Origin: Microbacteriaceae bacterium
GTDB taxonomy: Bacteria > Actinomycetota > Actinomycetes > Actinomycetales > Microbacteriaceae
Assembly: GCA_022701925.1 (NCBI GenBank)
Contig: JAKONM010000263.1
Coordinates: 1-21,928 of the forward strand
Direction of reading: 5' to 3'
DNA: 21,928 nucleotides
This document shows, one piece after another, positions 1 through 7,929 of the stretch (the first letter of the stretch is position 1; the number at the start of each line of letters is the position of its first letter). Made by a program: the position numbers and the translations under genes. The notes below the pieces were generated by a model. It saw nothing but the letters and a program-made list of their open reading frames with translations, had not been told where the DNA came from and made no database searches.

Positions 1-2130
1 TTCTACTTCACCCGCCAGGTCGAGGGCGCCGCCGCCGAGGACCAGCCCGCGGAGGTCGAGGCCGCCATGCGGGCCAGCGGCGTGGGCTCGCTGCTGTTCC
101 AGACGCAGCCGGCCGAGATCAACCGCCTGCAGCGCCTGGTCGTGGAGGGCAACCGGCTGGGCGTGCCCGCGCTGTTCGGCTTCGACGTGATCCACGGGCT
201 GCGCACCGTGCTGCCGGTGCCGATCGCGATGGCGGCGTCCTGGGACCTGGAGGCCGTGCGACGCGGCCAGGAGGTGGCGGCGCGCGAGGCGCGGGCCGTC
301 GGCATCCACTGGGCCTTCGCGCCCGACGTCGACATCGCCCGGGACCCGCGCTGGGGCCGCATGGTCGAGGGCGCCGGCGAGGACCCCTTCCTGGGCGCCG
401 CGGTCGCCGCGGCGCAGGTGCGCGGGTTCCAGGGCTCCGCGATCGGCGAGGAGGGCCGCATCATCGCGGGTCCCAAGCACTTCGCGGGCTACGGCGCCGC
501 GATCGGCGGCCGCGACTACGACGAGGTCGACCTGTCGGACGAGCAGCTGTGGAACGTCTACCTGGAGCCCTTCCGGGCCGCCGTCGAGGCGGGGGCGGGC
601 AACGTCATGACCGCCTACATGCCGCTGAACGGCGTGCCCGCGGCCGCGAACGAGTGGCTGATGGCGCAGGTGCTGCGCGGCGCGTGGGGCTTCGACGGGT
701 TCGTCGTCAGCGACGCGAACGCGGTGAAGAACCTGTCCACCCACCGGTTCACCGCCGACGACGCCGACTCCGCCGTGCGGGCGCTGACGGCGGGCATGGA
801 CATGGAGATGGTGATCACCGGGCCGGCCTTCAGCAGCCTGCCGCAGGCGGTGCGCGACGGCGCGCTGCCGGAGAAGGCCCTGGACGAGGCGGTGCGCCGC
901 GTGCTGACCGCGAAGGCGACGATGGGGCTGCTGGACGACCCCTACGTCGACGAGGAGGCGGCGGCGCGCGTGCTGGCCGACCCGGCGCACCGCGAGGTGG
1001 CGCGGGACGCGGCCGAGCGCTCCGCCGTGCTGCTGCGCAACGAGGGCGGCGCACTTCCGCTGGACGCCGGCACCTCGTCGATCGCCGTGATCGGCGCGCT
1101 CGCGGACTCGCGGCGCGACGTGCTGGGCCCCTGGATCTTCGACTTCGACCTGGACGAGACGGTGACCCTGCTCGACGGCCTGCGCAGCCGCGCGGGCGAC
1201 GGCGTCCGGGTGGAGCACGCGCCCGGCTACGGGGTGGTGCCGCGCGCCTTCCCGTCGATCTTCGACGCCTTCCCCGGCAACGTGCCCGCCGACCCCGAGG
1301 GCTTCGACGCGCAGCAGGAGTTCGACCGCGCCGTCGAGGTCGCGGCCGGTGCCGAGGTCGCGGTGGTCGTGCTGGGGGAGTGGCAGAACCAGATCGGCGA
1401 GAACGCCTCCCGCTCGACGCTCGAGCTGCCCGGCCGCCAGCTGGAGCTGCTGCAGGCGGTGGCCGCGACGGGCACACCGGTGGTCCTGGTGCTGATGAGC
1501 GGCCGTCCGCTCGACCTGCGCTGGGCCGCGCAGCAGGTGCCCGCGATCCTGCAGGTCTGGTACCCCGGCACCCGCGGCGGCGAGGCCGTGGCGAACCTGC
1601 TGTTCGGCGACGCCGCCCCGGGCGGGAAGCTGCCGTTCACCTGGCCGCGCACCGTCGGGCAGGTGCCGATGATCCACTCGCACACCACGTCGTTCGAGCC
1701 GCAGAACCAGGGCCGCCGCTACTGGGACGAGGAGAGCACCCCGCTGTTCCCCTTCGGCCACGGGCTCGGCTACACGACCTTCGAGTACGGGGAGGTGCGG
1801 CTGGACCGCACCGAGGCCGGCGTCGACGAGGCCGTCGTGGCGAGCGTCGACGTGACCAACACCGGCGACCGCGCCGGCGTCGAGGTGGTGCAGCTGTACC
1901 TGCACCAGCGCTTCGGCTCCGCCGCCCGCCCCGCCCGGCAGCTGAAGGGGTTCGAGCGGATCGAGCTGGCCGCGGGGGAGACCCGCACGGTGGCCTTCAC
2001 CGTCGATGCGGCCGCCCGTCGGTACTGGAGCGCGGCGGCGAGGGGGTCCGTCGTCGAGGCCTCGCGCTTCGACGTCTGGATCGGCGGCGACTCGACGGCC
2101 TCCCGCACCGCCTCCTTCACGACCGCCTGA
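1..2130 (+). CDS. bglX: Beta-glucosidase, GH3 family, BglX-type (5' end outside window)
   Basis: Retaining exo-beta-glucosidase that removes terminal glucose from beta-glucosides and oligosaccharides. The reading frame is open from base 1, so the first in-frame ATG at 67 is internal and the gene starts upstream; 709 codons are present. In order I see the GH3 barrel with FDVIHGLRTVLPVP and APDVDIARDPRWGRM-type motifs, KHFAGYGA, and the nucleophile region FDGFVVSDANAV, with the putative nucleophile Asp at 712-714. Then comes the alpha/beta sandwich domain (LLRNEGGALPLD, WYPGTRGGEAVANLLFGD), and finally a fibronectin III-like domain (DVTNTGDRAGVEVVQLYL). The match to E. coli BglX as I remember it is close, which suggests only the start of the barrel plus any signal peptide is missing. 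Cellular location cannot be judged. It converges on fbiC. The family is clear; the exact sugar specificity is not. Confidence 0.93.
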   Translation, partial: FYFTRQVEGAAAEDQPAEVEAAMRASGVGSLLFQTQPAEINRLQRLVVEGNRLGVPALFGFDVIHGLRTVLPVPIAMAASWDLEAVRRGQEVAAREARAVGIHWAFAPDVDIARDPRWGRMVEGAGEDPFLGAAVAAAQVRGFQGSAIGEEGRIIAGPKHFAGYGAAIGGRDYDEVDLSDEQLWNVYLEPFRAAVEAGAGNVMTAYMPLNGVPAAANEWLMAQVLRGAWGFDGFVVSDANAVKNLSTHRFTADDADSAVRALTAGMDMEMVITGPAFSSLPQAVRDGALPEKALDEAVRRVLTAKATMGLLDDPYVDEEAAARVLADPAHREVARDAAERSAVLLRNEGGALPLDAGTSSIAVIGALADSRRDVLGPWIFDFDLDETVTLLDGLRSRAGDGVRVEHAPGYGVVPRAFPSIFDAFPGNVPADPEGFDAQQEFDRAVEVAAGAEVAVVVLGEWQNQIGENASRSTLELPGRQLELLQAVAATGTPVVLVLMSGRPLDLRWAAQQVPAILQVWYPGTRGGEAVANLLFGDAAPGGKLPFTWPRTVGQVPMIHSHTTSFEPQNQGRRYWDEESTPLFPFGHGLGYTTFEYGEVRLDRTEAGVDEAVVASVDVTNTGDRAGVEVVQLYLHQRFGSAARPARQLKGFERIELAAGETRTVAFTVDAAARRYWSAAARGSVVEASRFDVWIGGDSTASRTASFTTA

Positions 2131-2249
2131 TCCCCCGCCGATCAGGAGTTCTGCGCGCGCGGCGCCCCGTGACGGTGCAGGGCGGTCGTGCGCGGGCGAA
2201 CGGCACGGCCGGAGTCCGCGGCCGGGGCGGCCGGATCTCCTGATCGGCG
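2126..2249. terminator. Competing inverted repeats between convergent bglX and fbiC
   Basis: The 129-bp gap between two convergent genes holds three related segments: CCTGATC (2126-2132, spanning the bglX stop codon), CGCCGATCAGGAG (2136-2148) and CTCCTGATCGGCG (2237-2249). The middle segment can pair with the first (7 bp, 7-nt loop) or perfectly with the third (13 bp, 88-nt loop). No T-run follows on either strand, so this is not a classical intrinsic terminator. It may act as a bidirectional terminator or 3'-end stabiliser; that function is inferred. Confidence 0.4.
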
Positions 2250-2259
2250 CGGAATGCGG

Positions 2260-4920
2260 TCAGGCGCCCGCGGCGACCTGCACGGGCGTCAGGCGCAGGC
2301 GGCGGCCGGTGGCGGCGTAGCCCTGCTCGGCGTGCTGCTCGGCGACCCGCAGCCGCTCGGCGGAGGGCCGCCCGTACAGCGTGGTGCGCTGCACCGGCGT
2401 GCGGCCGATGGAGCGGGCGAGCCGGCGCAGGTCGGCGGAGGTCTTCTCCGACCCGTTGTCGGCGCCCGCCATGCGGCTGATCGTCTCCTCCATCAGCGTG
2501 CCGCCGACGTCGTCGGCGCCGCCCTGCAGCATCGCGCGGGTGCCGTCGTCGCCCAGCTTCACCCACGAGGTCTGCACGTGGTCGATGCGCCCGTGCAGCA
2601 GCAGCCGCGACACGGCGTGGACCGCCCGGTTCTCCTGCCGCGTGGGGCCGGGTCGGGCCACCCCGGCCAGGTACACGGGCGAGTTGGCGTGGATGAACGG
2701 CAGCAGCACGAACTCGGTGAACCCGCCGGTCTCGTCCTGCAGCCGCGCGAGGGTGCGCAGGTGCCCGACCCAGTGGGCCGGGGTGTCGACGTGGCCGTAC
2801 ATCATCGTGGAGCTCGAGCGGATGCCGAGGCCGTGGGCCGTCCGCACCACGTCGAGCCAGGTGGCGGCGGGAAGCTTGCCCTTCGTCAGCACCCATCGCA
2901 CGTCGTCGTCCAGGATCTCGGCGGCCGTGCCGGGGATGGAGTCGAGCCCGGCCGTTTGCGCCTCGGCCAGGAAGTCGCGGAACGACAGCCCGGTGCGGGC
3001 GGCGCCGTTCACCACCTCCATGTGGCTGAAGGCGTGCAGGTGGATGTCCGGCCGCCGCCCCTTCACCTCGCGCGCCAGGTCGAAGTACGCCGTGCCGGGC
3101 AGATCGGGGTGGATGCCGCCCTGCATGCAGATCTCGGTGGCGCCGAGCGCCCAGGCCTCGTCGACGCGGTCGCCGACCTGCTGCATCGACAGCGTGTAGG
3201 CGTCCGCATCGGTGCGGCGCTGGGCGAAGGCGCAGAACCGGCAGCCGGTGTAGCAGACGTTCGTGAAGTTGATGTTCCGGTTCACGACGTAGCCGACCTC
3301 GTCGCCCACCGCGGCGCGGCGCACGTCGTCCGCCAGCGCCGCGAGGGCGTCCAGGTCGTCGCCGTCCGCCTCCAGCAGCGTCAGGTACTGGGCGTCGGTC
3401 AGGCCCGCTGGATCCTCCGCGGCGCGGGCGAGCGCCGCGCGCACTGCGGGGGAGGAGGCCGCCGTCGCGCGCCCGGAGGCCGCCGAGCCGCGCTGCGACC
3501 GCGCCCCCGTGCCGGCCGCGTCGACCTCCTCGCGCAGCGCCTGCCAGTCGCCGTAGACGTCCTCGAAGTCGCTGCGCCGGTCGGCCGCCCGGCCGTCGAC
3601 GTCGATGTCGACGTGCAGGTCCACCCGGCCCGACGACGACGCCGCCCAGTCGTGGTCGGGCTCCTGCCAGGGCCGCCCGACGGGCCGCATCCCCTCGACC
3701 GCGAGGCCGTGCTCGTCCACGAGGGCGCGCACGTGCGGCAGCACCCGCGGGTCGATCCAGGGCTCGCCGGCGCGCACGAAGTGCGGGTGCGCGGTCAGCC
3801 GCTCGCGCAGCGCGTACCCGCCCTCGGCGGTGACCTCGGCCAGCCGCTCGATCTCGGGCCAGGGCCGCTCCGGGTTCACGTGGTCGGGCGTCAGCGGCGA
3901 GACGCCGCCCCAGTCGTCGATGCCGGCCCGGATCAGCAGCGACAGCTCGTGCGGGTCGGTGAGGTTCGGCGGCGCCTGCACCCGCGCGCCGGGGCCCAGC
4001 ACCAGGCGGGTCACCGCCACCGCGGCCGCGTACTCGTGCGCGGCCAGGTCGCTCGTGCGCATCATCGCGGTGGCGTCCTTGGCGCGGAAGTTCTGCACGA
4101 TCACCTCCTGCACGTGGCCGTAGCGGCGGGCGGCCGAGCGGATCGCGAACACCGCCTCGACCCGCTCGGCCCACGTCTCGCCGATGCCCAGCAGCACGCC
4201 GGTGGTGAACGGCACGGAGGAGCGGCCGGCGTCCTCCAGCACCCGCAGCCGCACCGCGGGGTCCTTGTCGGGGGAGCCGAAGTGCGCCTGCCCGCGCTCC
4301 TCGAACAGGCGGCGGGAAGTGGTCTCCAGCATCATGCCCATCGACGGGGCGACCGGCTTCAGGCGCTGGATCTCCTCCCACGTGAGCACGCCGGGGTTCA
4401 TGTGCACCAGCAGCCCGGTCTCCTCCAGCACCCGGATCGCCATCGCCCGCAGGTAGTCGACCGTCGAGTCGTAGCCGTGCGCGTCGAGCCACTCCCGGGC
4501 GACCGGCCAGCGGTCCTCCGGGCGGTCGCCGAGCGTGAACAGCGCCTCCTTGCAGCCCAGCGCCGCGCCCTGCCGCGCGACCTCCAGGATCTGGTCGGGG
4601 CTCATGAACGGCGGCTTCCCGGCCTTCGCGAGCCGCCCGGGCGTCTGGACGAACGCGCAGTAGTGGCACCGGTCGCGGCACAGGTGCGTGACGGGGATGA
4701 AGACCTTGCGGGAGTACGTGATCACCCCGGGCCGGCCGGTGCGCTCGAGGCCCGCGTCGCGCACCCGCCCCGCGGCCTCGAGCAGGCGGTCGAGGTCGTC
4801 GCCGCGGCAGTGCAGCAGCGTCTCCGCCTCGAGGGCGTCGAGGGTCACGCCGTCGTGCGCGCGGCGCAGGGCACGGCGCAGGGCCGAGGCGGTCGGGACG
4901 AACGGGTCGGTGACGGTCAC
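2260..4920 (-). CDS. fbiC: 7,8-didemethyl-8-hydroxy-5-deazariboflavin (FO) synthase, fused CofG-CofH
   Basis: Makes FO, the deazaflavin chromophore of coenzyme F420, from tyrosine and 5-amino-6-ribitylamino-uracil using two radical SAM domains. The 886-residue protein is close to the roughly 850 residues of mycobacterial FbiC. The N-terminal CofG half carries CRDRCHYC (Cys81, 85, 88) and the C-terminal CofH half carries CYTGCRFC (Cys556, 560, 563). Both are CX3CX2C iron-sulfur motifs. An Ala/Ser-rich linker lies between the halves. I chose the GTG at 4920 because GGAGG sits 7 nt upstream; a GTG at 4956 would add 12 residues but has no such site. It is the last gene of a same-strand series after cofD and a small membrane protein. 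A TAGGGT hexamer at 5017-5012 could serve as its own -10 element. Single-gene fusion of CofG and CofH is the usual actinobacterial arrangement. Confidence 0.97.
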   Translation of the reverse strand: MTVTDPFVPTASALRRALRRAHDGVTLDALEAETLLHCRGDDLDRLLEAAGRVRDAGLERTGRPGVITYSRKVFIPVTHLCRDRCHYCAFVQTPGRLAKAGKPPFMSPDQILEVARQGAALGCKEALFTLGDRPEDRWPVAREWLDAHGYDSTVDYLRAMAIRVLEETGLLVHMNPGVLTWEEIQRLKPVAPSMGMMLETTSRRLFEERGQAHFGSPDKDPAVRLRVLEDAGRSSVPFTTGVLLGIGETWAERVEAVFAIRSAARRYGHVQEVIVQNFRAKDATAMMRTSDLAAHEYAAAVAVTRLVLGPGARVQAPPNLTDPHELSLLIRAGIDDWGGVSPLTPDHVNPERPWPEIERLAEVTAEGGYALRERLTAHPHFVRAGEPWIDPRVLPHVRALVDEHGLAVEGMRPVGRPWQEPDHDWAASSSGRVDLHVDIDVDGRAADRRSDFEDVYGDWQALREEVDAAGTGARSQRGSAASGRATAASSPAVRAALARAAEDPAGLTDAQYLTLLEADGDDLDALAALADDVRRAAVGDEVGYVVNRNINFTNVCYTGCRFCAFAQRRTDADAYTLSMQQVGDRVDEAWALGATEICMQGGIHPDLPGTAYFDLAREVKGRRPDIHLHAFSHMEVVNGAARTGLSFRDFLAEAQTAGLDSIPGTAAEILDDDVRWVLTKGKLPAATWLDVVRTAHGLGIRSSSTMMYGHVDTPAHWVGHLRTLARLQDETGGFTEFVLLPFIHANSPVYLAGVARPGPTRQENRAVHAVSRLLLHGRIDHVQTSWVKLGDDGTRAMLQGGADDVGGTLMEETISRMAGADNGSEKTSADLRRLARSIGRTPVQRTTLYGRPSAERLRVAEQHAEQGYAATGRRLRLTPVQVAAGA

Positions 4921-5011
4921 GCGAGGGCCTCCGGACGGGCTGGGCGACGGACCCACGCTCGGCGGCGTGGCGTGCGCCCAAGTCCAGGCACCGCGGATCG
5001 ACTCGCCGCCG

Positions 5012-5017
5012 ACCCTA
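5012..5017 (-). promoter_or_regulatory. Possible -10 element for fbiC
   Basis: On the minus strand the hexamer TAGGGT fits the actinobacterial TANNNT -10 pattern. No good -35 is visible. Transcription from here would give a leader of about 85 nt ending in the GGAGG ribosome binding site of fbiC. I recognise no riboswitch in that leader. Confidence 0.25.
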
Positions 5018-5033
5018 CGTCGTCCCGCTGCGC

Positions 5034-5051
5034 CCGCCGGATCACCGGCGG
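5034..5051 (-). terminator. Short GC hairpin after the small membrane gene
   Basis: CCGCCGG and CCGGCGG form a 7-bp stem with a 4-nt loop, starting 7 nt after the stop codon of the 63-residue membrane protein. There is no U-tract. It could partly separate that gene from fbiC or protect the 3' end of the upstream message; this is inference. Confidence 0.25.
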
Positions 5052-5058
5052 CAGGGGA

Positions 5059-5250
5059 TCAGCGGTCGCGCACGCCCTCCAGGCGCTCGAGCAGGAACAC
5101 CGGCAGGGGCAGCGTCGCCGACAGCAGCAGGATCCCCAGCAGGAAGAGGATCGGCAGCCAGGCGCCGCCCAGGGCGAAGGCGATCGGGAAGCACGCGATG
5201 CTCGCGAGCAGCAGCACGATGCCCAGCACCGCGCCCAAGACGTTGTCCAT
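5059..5250 (-). CDS. Small two-helix membrane protein of unknown function
   Basis: A 63-residue hydrophobic protein that I do not recognise. Two probable transmembrane segments are visible: roughly residues 4-27 (from VLGAVLGIVLL through GIALL-like aliphatic sequence ending FPIAFALGG) and 31-53 (WLPILFLLGILLLSATLPL, then PVFLL). They are followed by a short charged tail, ERLEGVRDR. The loop between the helices is only a few residues, so it is probably a membrane hairpin. It lies 52 bp downstream of cofD and 138 bp upstream of fbiC on the same strand, inside the F420 block. CAGGAT stands 6 nt before the ATG, matching the leaderless pattern of several neighbours. Nothing in the sequence shows a role in F420 metabolism; the position only raises the possibility. 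Its uninterrupted hydrophobic character and clean initiation context argue that it is a real gene. Confidence 0.7.
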   Translation of the reverse strand: MDNVLGAVLGIVLLLASIACFPIAFALGGAWLPILFLLGILLLSATLPLPVFLLERLEGVRDR

Positions 5251-5256
5251 GGGCGC

Positions 5257-5262
5257 ATCCTG
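5257..5262 (-). promoter_or_regulatory. Leaderless-type -10 for the small membrane gene
   Basis: CAGGAT on the minus strand ends 6 nt before the ATG at 5250, which would place the transcription start at the A of the start codon. No separate Shine-Dalgarno sequence is seen. Confidence 0.4.
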
Positions 5263-5302
5263 ACGGTGCGCTCTGGGAGGCCGGTGAGCGACCCGCGCGC
5301 CG

Positions 5303-6283
5303 TCAGCCGGCGGCCAGCTCCAGCGCCGCCCGGGCCATCGCCGCGGTGCGGTCGTCGTCGGTCATCCGCAGCGGCACGGCGCGGGCGCGGATGCCCGCCG
5401 CCTGCAGGGCGGGCAGGCCGTCGGCGTCCGCGTCGTCGACCAGCCAGCCGTCCAGCAGGCCGCCCGCCGACCGCGCGCCGTAGTGCAGCGCGATCGCCGC
5501 CGCATCGGTCTCGACCCCGATCGCGGTCAGGCACGCGCCCGCCATGCCGCGCAGGGCGGCGCCGCGGATCACGGGGGCGAGGCCGATCACGGGCGCGGAC
5601 GTCGCGGCCAGCGCCTCCCGGATCCCGGGGATCCCGAGCACCGTGCCGATCGAGACGACCGGGTTGGAGGGGGCGACCAGCACGACGTCCGCCTGCTCGA
5701 CCGCCTCGACCACGCCGGGCGCCGGCACCGCCGACTCGACCCCGCGCTGCGTGAAGGCCAGCGCCGGCAGCGACGCGCGCGTCCGCACCCACCACTCCTC
5801 GAAGTGCAGCTCGCGGCGCTCGCCGTCCTCCTCCACCGCGACCCAGGTCTCCACCTCCTGGTCCGTCGCGGGCAGCAGGCGCACCCCCAGCGGCCACCGC
5901 CGGCTGAGCCGCTCGACGACCGCCGACAGGGGCAGGCCGTCCCGCAGCATGGACGTGCGGGCGAGGCACGTGCCGAGGTCCAGGTCGCCCAGGGTGAACC
6001 ACGGCCAGCCGACGCCCCACGCCTGCAGCTCGGCGCCCACGCGCTCCGACTCGTCCCTGCGGCCCCAGCCGCGCTGCTCGTCGCCCACCCCGGCCAGCGT
6101 GTAGAGCATGGAGTCCAGGTCGGGCGTCACGCGCACCCCCGTGAGCCACACGTCGTCGCCGGTGTTCACCACGACCGTGACCTCCGCGTCGGGCGCCGAC
6201 TCCGCCACCAGGCTCCGCAGCCCGCGCACGAACCGCGCCCCGCCGACTCCGCCTGCCAGGACCGTGATGCGCCGCGCGTGCAT
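5303..6283 (-). CDS. cofD: 2-phospho-L-lactate (phosphoenolpyruvate) transferase, CofD/FbiA
   Basis: Transfers the activated phospholactyl or enolpyruvyl moiety from its guanylyl-diphosphate donor to FO, giving (dehydro-)F420-0 in the cytoplasm. The 326-residue length is normal for the family. The N-terminal motif LAGGVGGARFVRGL (from residue 9), the NTGDD motif (40-44) and PDLDS (54-58) fit the metal and substrate site of CofD. WPWFTLGDLDLG and the later APSNPVVSIGTVLGIPG segment are also typical. The start is the ATG at 6283, preceded 6 nt upstream by TAGGCT, so the mRNA may be leaderless; the intervening GAAGGG is too close to act as a normal ribosome binding site. It is the first gene of the minus-strand F420 block and diverges from the glycosyltransferase gene. 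The glutamyl ligase FbiB and guanylyltransferase FbiD are not in this window. FbiA is the mycobacterial name. Confidence 0.95.
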   Translation of the reverse strand: MHARRITVLAGGVGGARFVRGLRSLVAESAPDAEVTVVVNTGDDVWLTGVRVTPDLDSMLYTLAGVGDEQRGWGRRDESERVGAELQAWGVGWPWFTLGDLDLGTCLARTSMLRDGLPLSAVVERLSRRWPLGVRLLPATDQEVETWVAVEEDGERRELHFEEWWVRTRASLPALAFTQRGVESAVPAPGVVEAVEQADVVLVAPSNPVVSIGTVLGIPGIREALAATSAPVIGLAPVIRGAALRGMAGACLTAIGVETDAAAIALHYGARSAGGLLDGWLVDDADADGLPALQAAGIRARAVPLRMTDDDRTAAMARAALELAAG

Positions 6284-6289
6284 CCCTTC

Positions 6290-6295
6290 AGCCTA
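6290..6295 (-). promoter_or_regulatory. Leaderless-type -10 for cofD
   Basis: TAGGCT on the minus strand fits TANNNT and ends exactly 6 nt before the cofD ATG. Only a weak -35 candidate (GCCGAC at 6318-6313) lies 17 nt upstream. Confidence 0.5.
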
Positions 6296-6396
6296 GGAAG
6301 ACCGCCCCGGCCGTCGGCTGCCAGCCCCCGGCGCAGCCGATCGTTGGAATACTCGCGCGGGGAACCGGCCGTCCAGGGCGGGGGAGGGCGGCAGCG

Positions 6397-7914
6397 ATGA
6401 GGGTCAGCGTCGTGGTCCCCGTCTACAACCCGGGTCCCTACATCCGCGACCTCGTCGACTCGCTGCGGGAGCAGACCCTGGACCCGGCCGAGTTCGAGGT
6501 GGTCTTCGTCGACGACGGGTCGGACGACGGCACGCCCGCGCTGCTCGACCGGGTGGCCGCCGAGGCCCCGAACATGCGCGTGATCCACACCCCGAACTCC
6601 GGCTGGCCCGGCCGTCCGCGCAACATCGGCATCGACGCCGCCCGGGGCGACTTCGTCTTCCTCAGCGACCACGACGACCGGCTGGACCCGGACGCGCTGC
6701 AGCGCCTCACCGACTTCGCGATCGAGCACGGCTCCGACGTGGTGCTCGGCAAGGTGGTCGGGGTGGGGCGGCCCGCGCCGACGGCCGTCTTCGCCCGCAC
6801 GGTCGTGGACGCCCAGCACGACCCCGCGCTGCTGATGAGCACCCTGACGCCGCAGAAGCTGTTCCGCAGGGCCTTCCTCGACGAGCAGCGCATCCGCTTC
6901 CCGGAGGGGCGGCGCCGGCTCGAGGACCACCTGTTCGTGACGACGGCCTACCTGCGGGCCCGCCGGGTGAGCATCTACGCCGACCACCCGATCTACTACT
7001 TCGTCATCCGGGACGACGGCGGCAACGCGTCGCGCCGGCCGGTGGAGTGGCGGGGCTACTTCGCGAACGCGGCCGAGAGCGTGGCCGTGGTCGACGCGGA
7101 GGCGCCGGACGAGGCGACCCGCGTGGTGATGCGCCGCCGCTGGCTGCGCGTGGAGGCGCTGGGCCGGCTGCGCGGCACCGCGTGGCTGGGCCGCGGGCAG
7201 GACCGGGAGGTGCTCTTCGAGGCCGTGCACGACCTGCTGGCGCAGCACTACCCGGTCGGCGAGATCGACCTGCTCGGCGCGAACGACCGCGTCGCGGGCC
7301 GACTGGCGTTGGACGGGCGGCAGGACGACCTGCAGGCCTTCGCGGAGTGGGAGGCCACGGTGCGGGTGCGGCCCCGCCTGACCGCGGCCCGCATCGACCT
7401 GCTGACCGACCAGCTGGAGCTGCGGCTCAGCGCGGACCAGCGCGCGACCGTGCCGCTGCCGCCCGTGCTGGCCGACCCGCCGGCCGGCTACCCGGCCGGC
7501 GACGACGTCGCGGGGATGCAGCGCGTGCCCGCCTCCGCCCGCGCCGAGGTGCGCCTGCGGCACGTCGGCAGCGGCACGGTCGTGAAGGCCGCGGTGCGGC
7601 AGCGGGTCGAGGACGGCGTGCTGCACATCGACGCGACGGTCGACCTGGCCGGCACGCCCGCCCTGCTGCGTGAGGGGCGCTGGTCGGTGATCGTCGCGGT
7701 GCGGGGCGTCGGCAAGACGCCGTCGGACCCGCTGGTCGTGCGTCCCGAGGAGCGGGGCCTGGTCGCGGGCACCGAGGTGCGCGTCGCGGGACGGCGGTTC
7801 CTGCTCGGCGTCGGCGACGCGAGGCGCGTGCTGCTGCGGGTGGAGGCGGCCGGCCCGGTCAGCCGGCTGCGGAGCACGGCCGGCGCGGTGCTGCGGCGGC
7901 TGCACCTGCGCTGA
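6397..7914 (+). CDS. Glycosyltransferase family 2 with C-terminal extension
   Basis: An inverting GT-A glycosyltransferase of 505 residues, cytoplasmic by sequence (no signal peptide or membrane helix seen). The N-terminal 230 residues form the GT2 domain: VSVVVPVYN (3-11), VVFVDDGSDDGT (35-46), NSGWPGRPRNIG (67-78), and the metal-binding DXD-type motif SDHDDRL (90-96). An acidic ED pair follows in RRRLEDHLF and probably supplies the catalytic base region. From about residue 330 the sequence becomes strand-rich and resembles the linker or beta-sandwich extensions of wall teichoic acid glycosyltransferases such as TarP/TarS; that resemblance is by style only. A strong ribosome binding site, GGGGAGGG, lies 8 nt before the ATG. 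It diverges from cofD and ends 15 bp from the convergent sulfotransferase gene. Acceptor and sugar donor are unknown; a cell-wall or surface glycan role is inference. Confidence 0.88.
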   Translation: MRVSVVVPVYNPGPYIRDLVDSLREQTLDPAEFEVVFVDDGSDDGTPALLDRVAAEAPNMRVIHTPNSGWPGRPRNIGIDAARGDFVFLSDHDDRLDPDALQRLTDFAIEHGSDVVLGKVVGVGRPAPTAVFARTVVDAQHDPALLMSTLTPQKLFRRAFLDEQRIRFPEGRRRLEDHLFVTTAYLRARRVSIYADHPIYYFVIRDDGGNASRRPVEWRGYFANAAESVAVVDAEAPDEATRVVMRRRWLRVEALGRLRGTAWLGRGQDREVLFEAVHDLLAQHYPVGEIDLLGANDRVAGRLALDGRQDDLQAFAEWEATVRVRPRLTAARIDLLTDQLELRLSADQRATVPLPPVLADPPAGYPAGDDVAGMQRVPASARAEVRLRHVGSGTVVKAAVRQRVEDGVLHIDATVDLAGTPALLREGRWSVIVAVRGVGKTPSDPLVVRPEERGLVAGTEVRVAGRRFLLGVGDARRVLLRVEAAGPVSRLRSTAGAVLRRLHLR

Positions 7915-7929
7915 CCGCCTCCGCCCGGG

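Noticed and set aside
4921..4956. Upstream GTG start for fbiC
   Set aside because: It would add 12 residues (Gly/Pro/Ser-rich) without a ribosome binding site, while the GTG at 4920 has GGAGG at ideal distance.
2117..4981. Long open frames overlapping fbiC in other frames on both strands (also at 2188-5754)
   Set aside because: They are shadows of GC-rich codon use: Arg/Pro/Gly/Ala-rich translations without any family motif, while the fbiC frame has complete radical SAM motifs.
4921..5058. Riboswitch in the fbiC leader
   Set aside because: The region is short and shows only a GC hairpin near the previous gene; no known riboswitch core motif is visible.
7915..7929. Intrinsic terminator between the convergent glycosyltransferase and sulfotransferase genes
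   Set aside because: The gap is only 15 bp and contains no inverted repeat or T-run.
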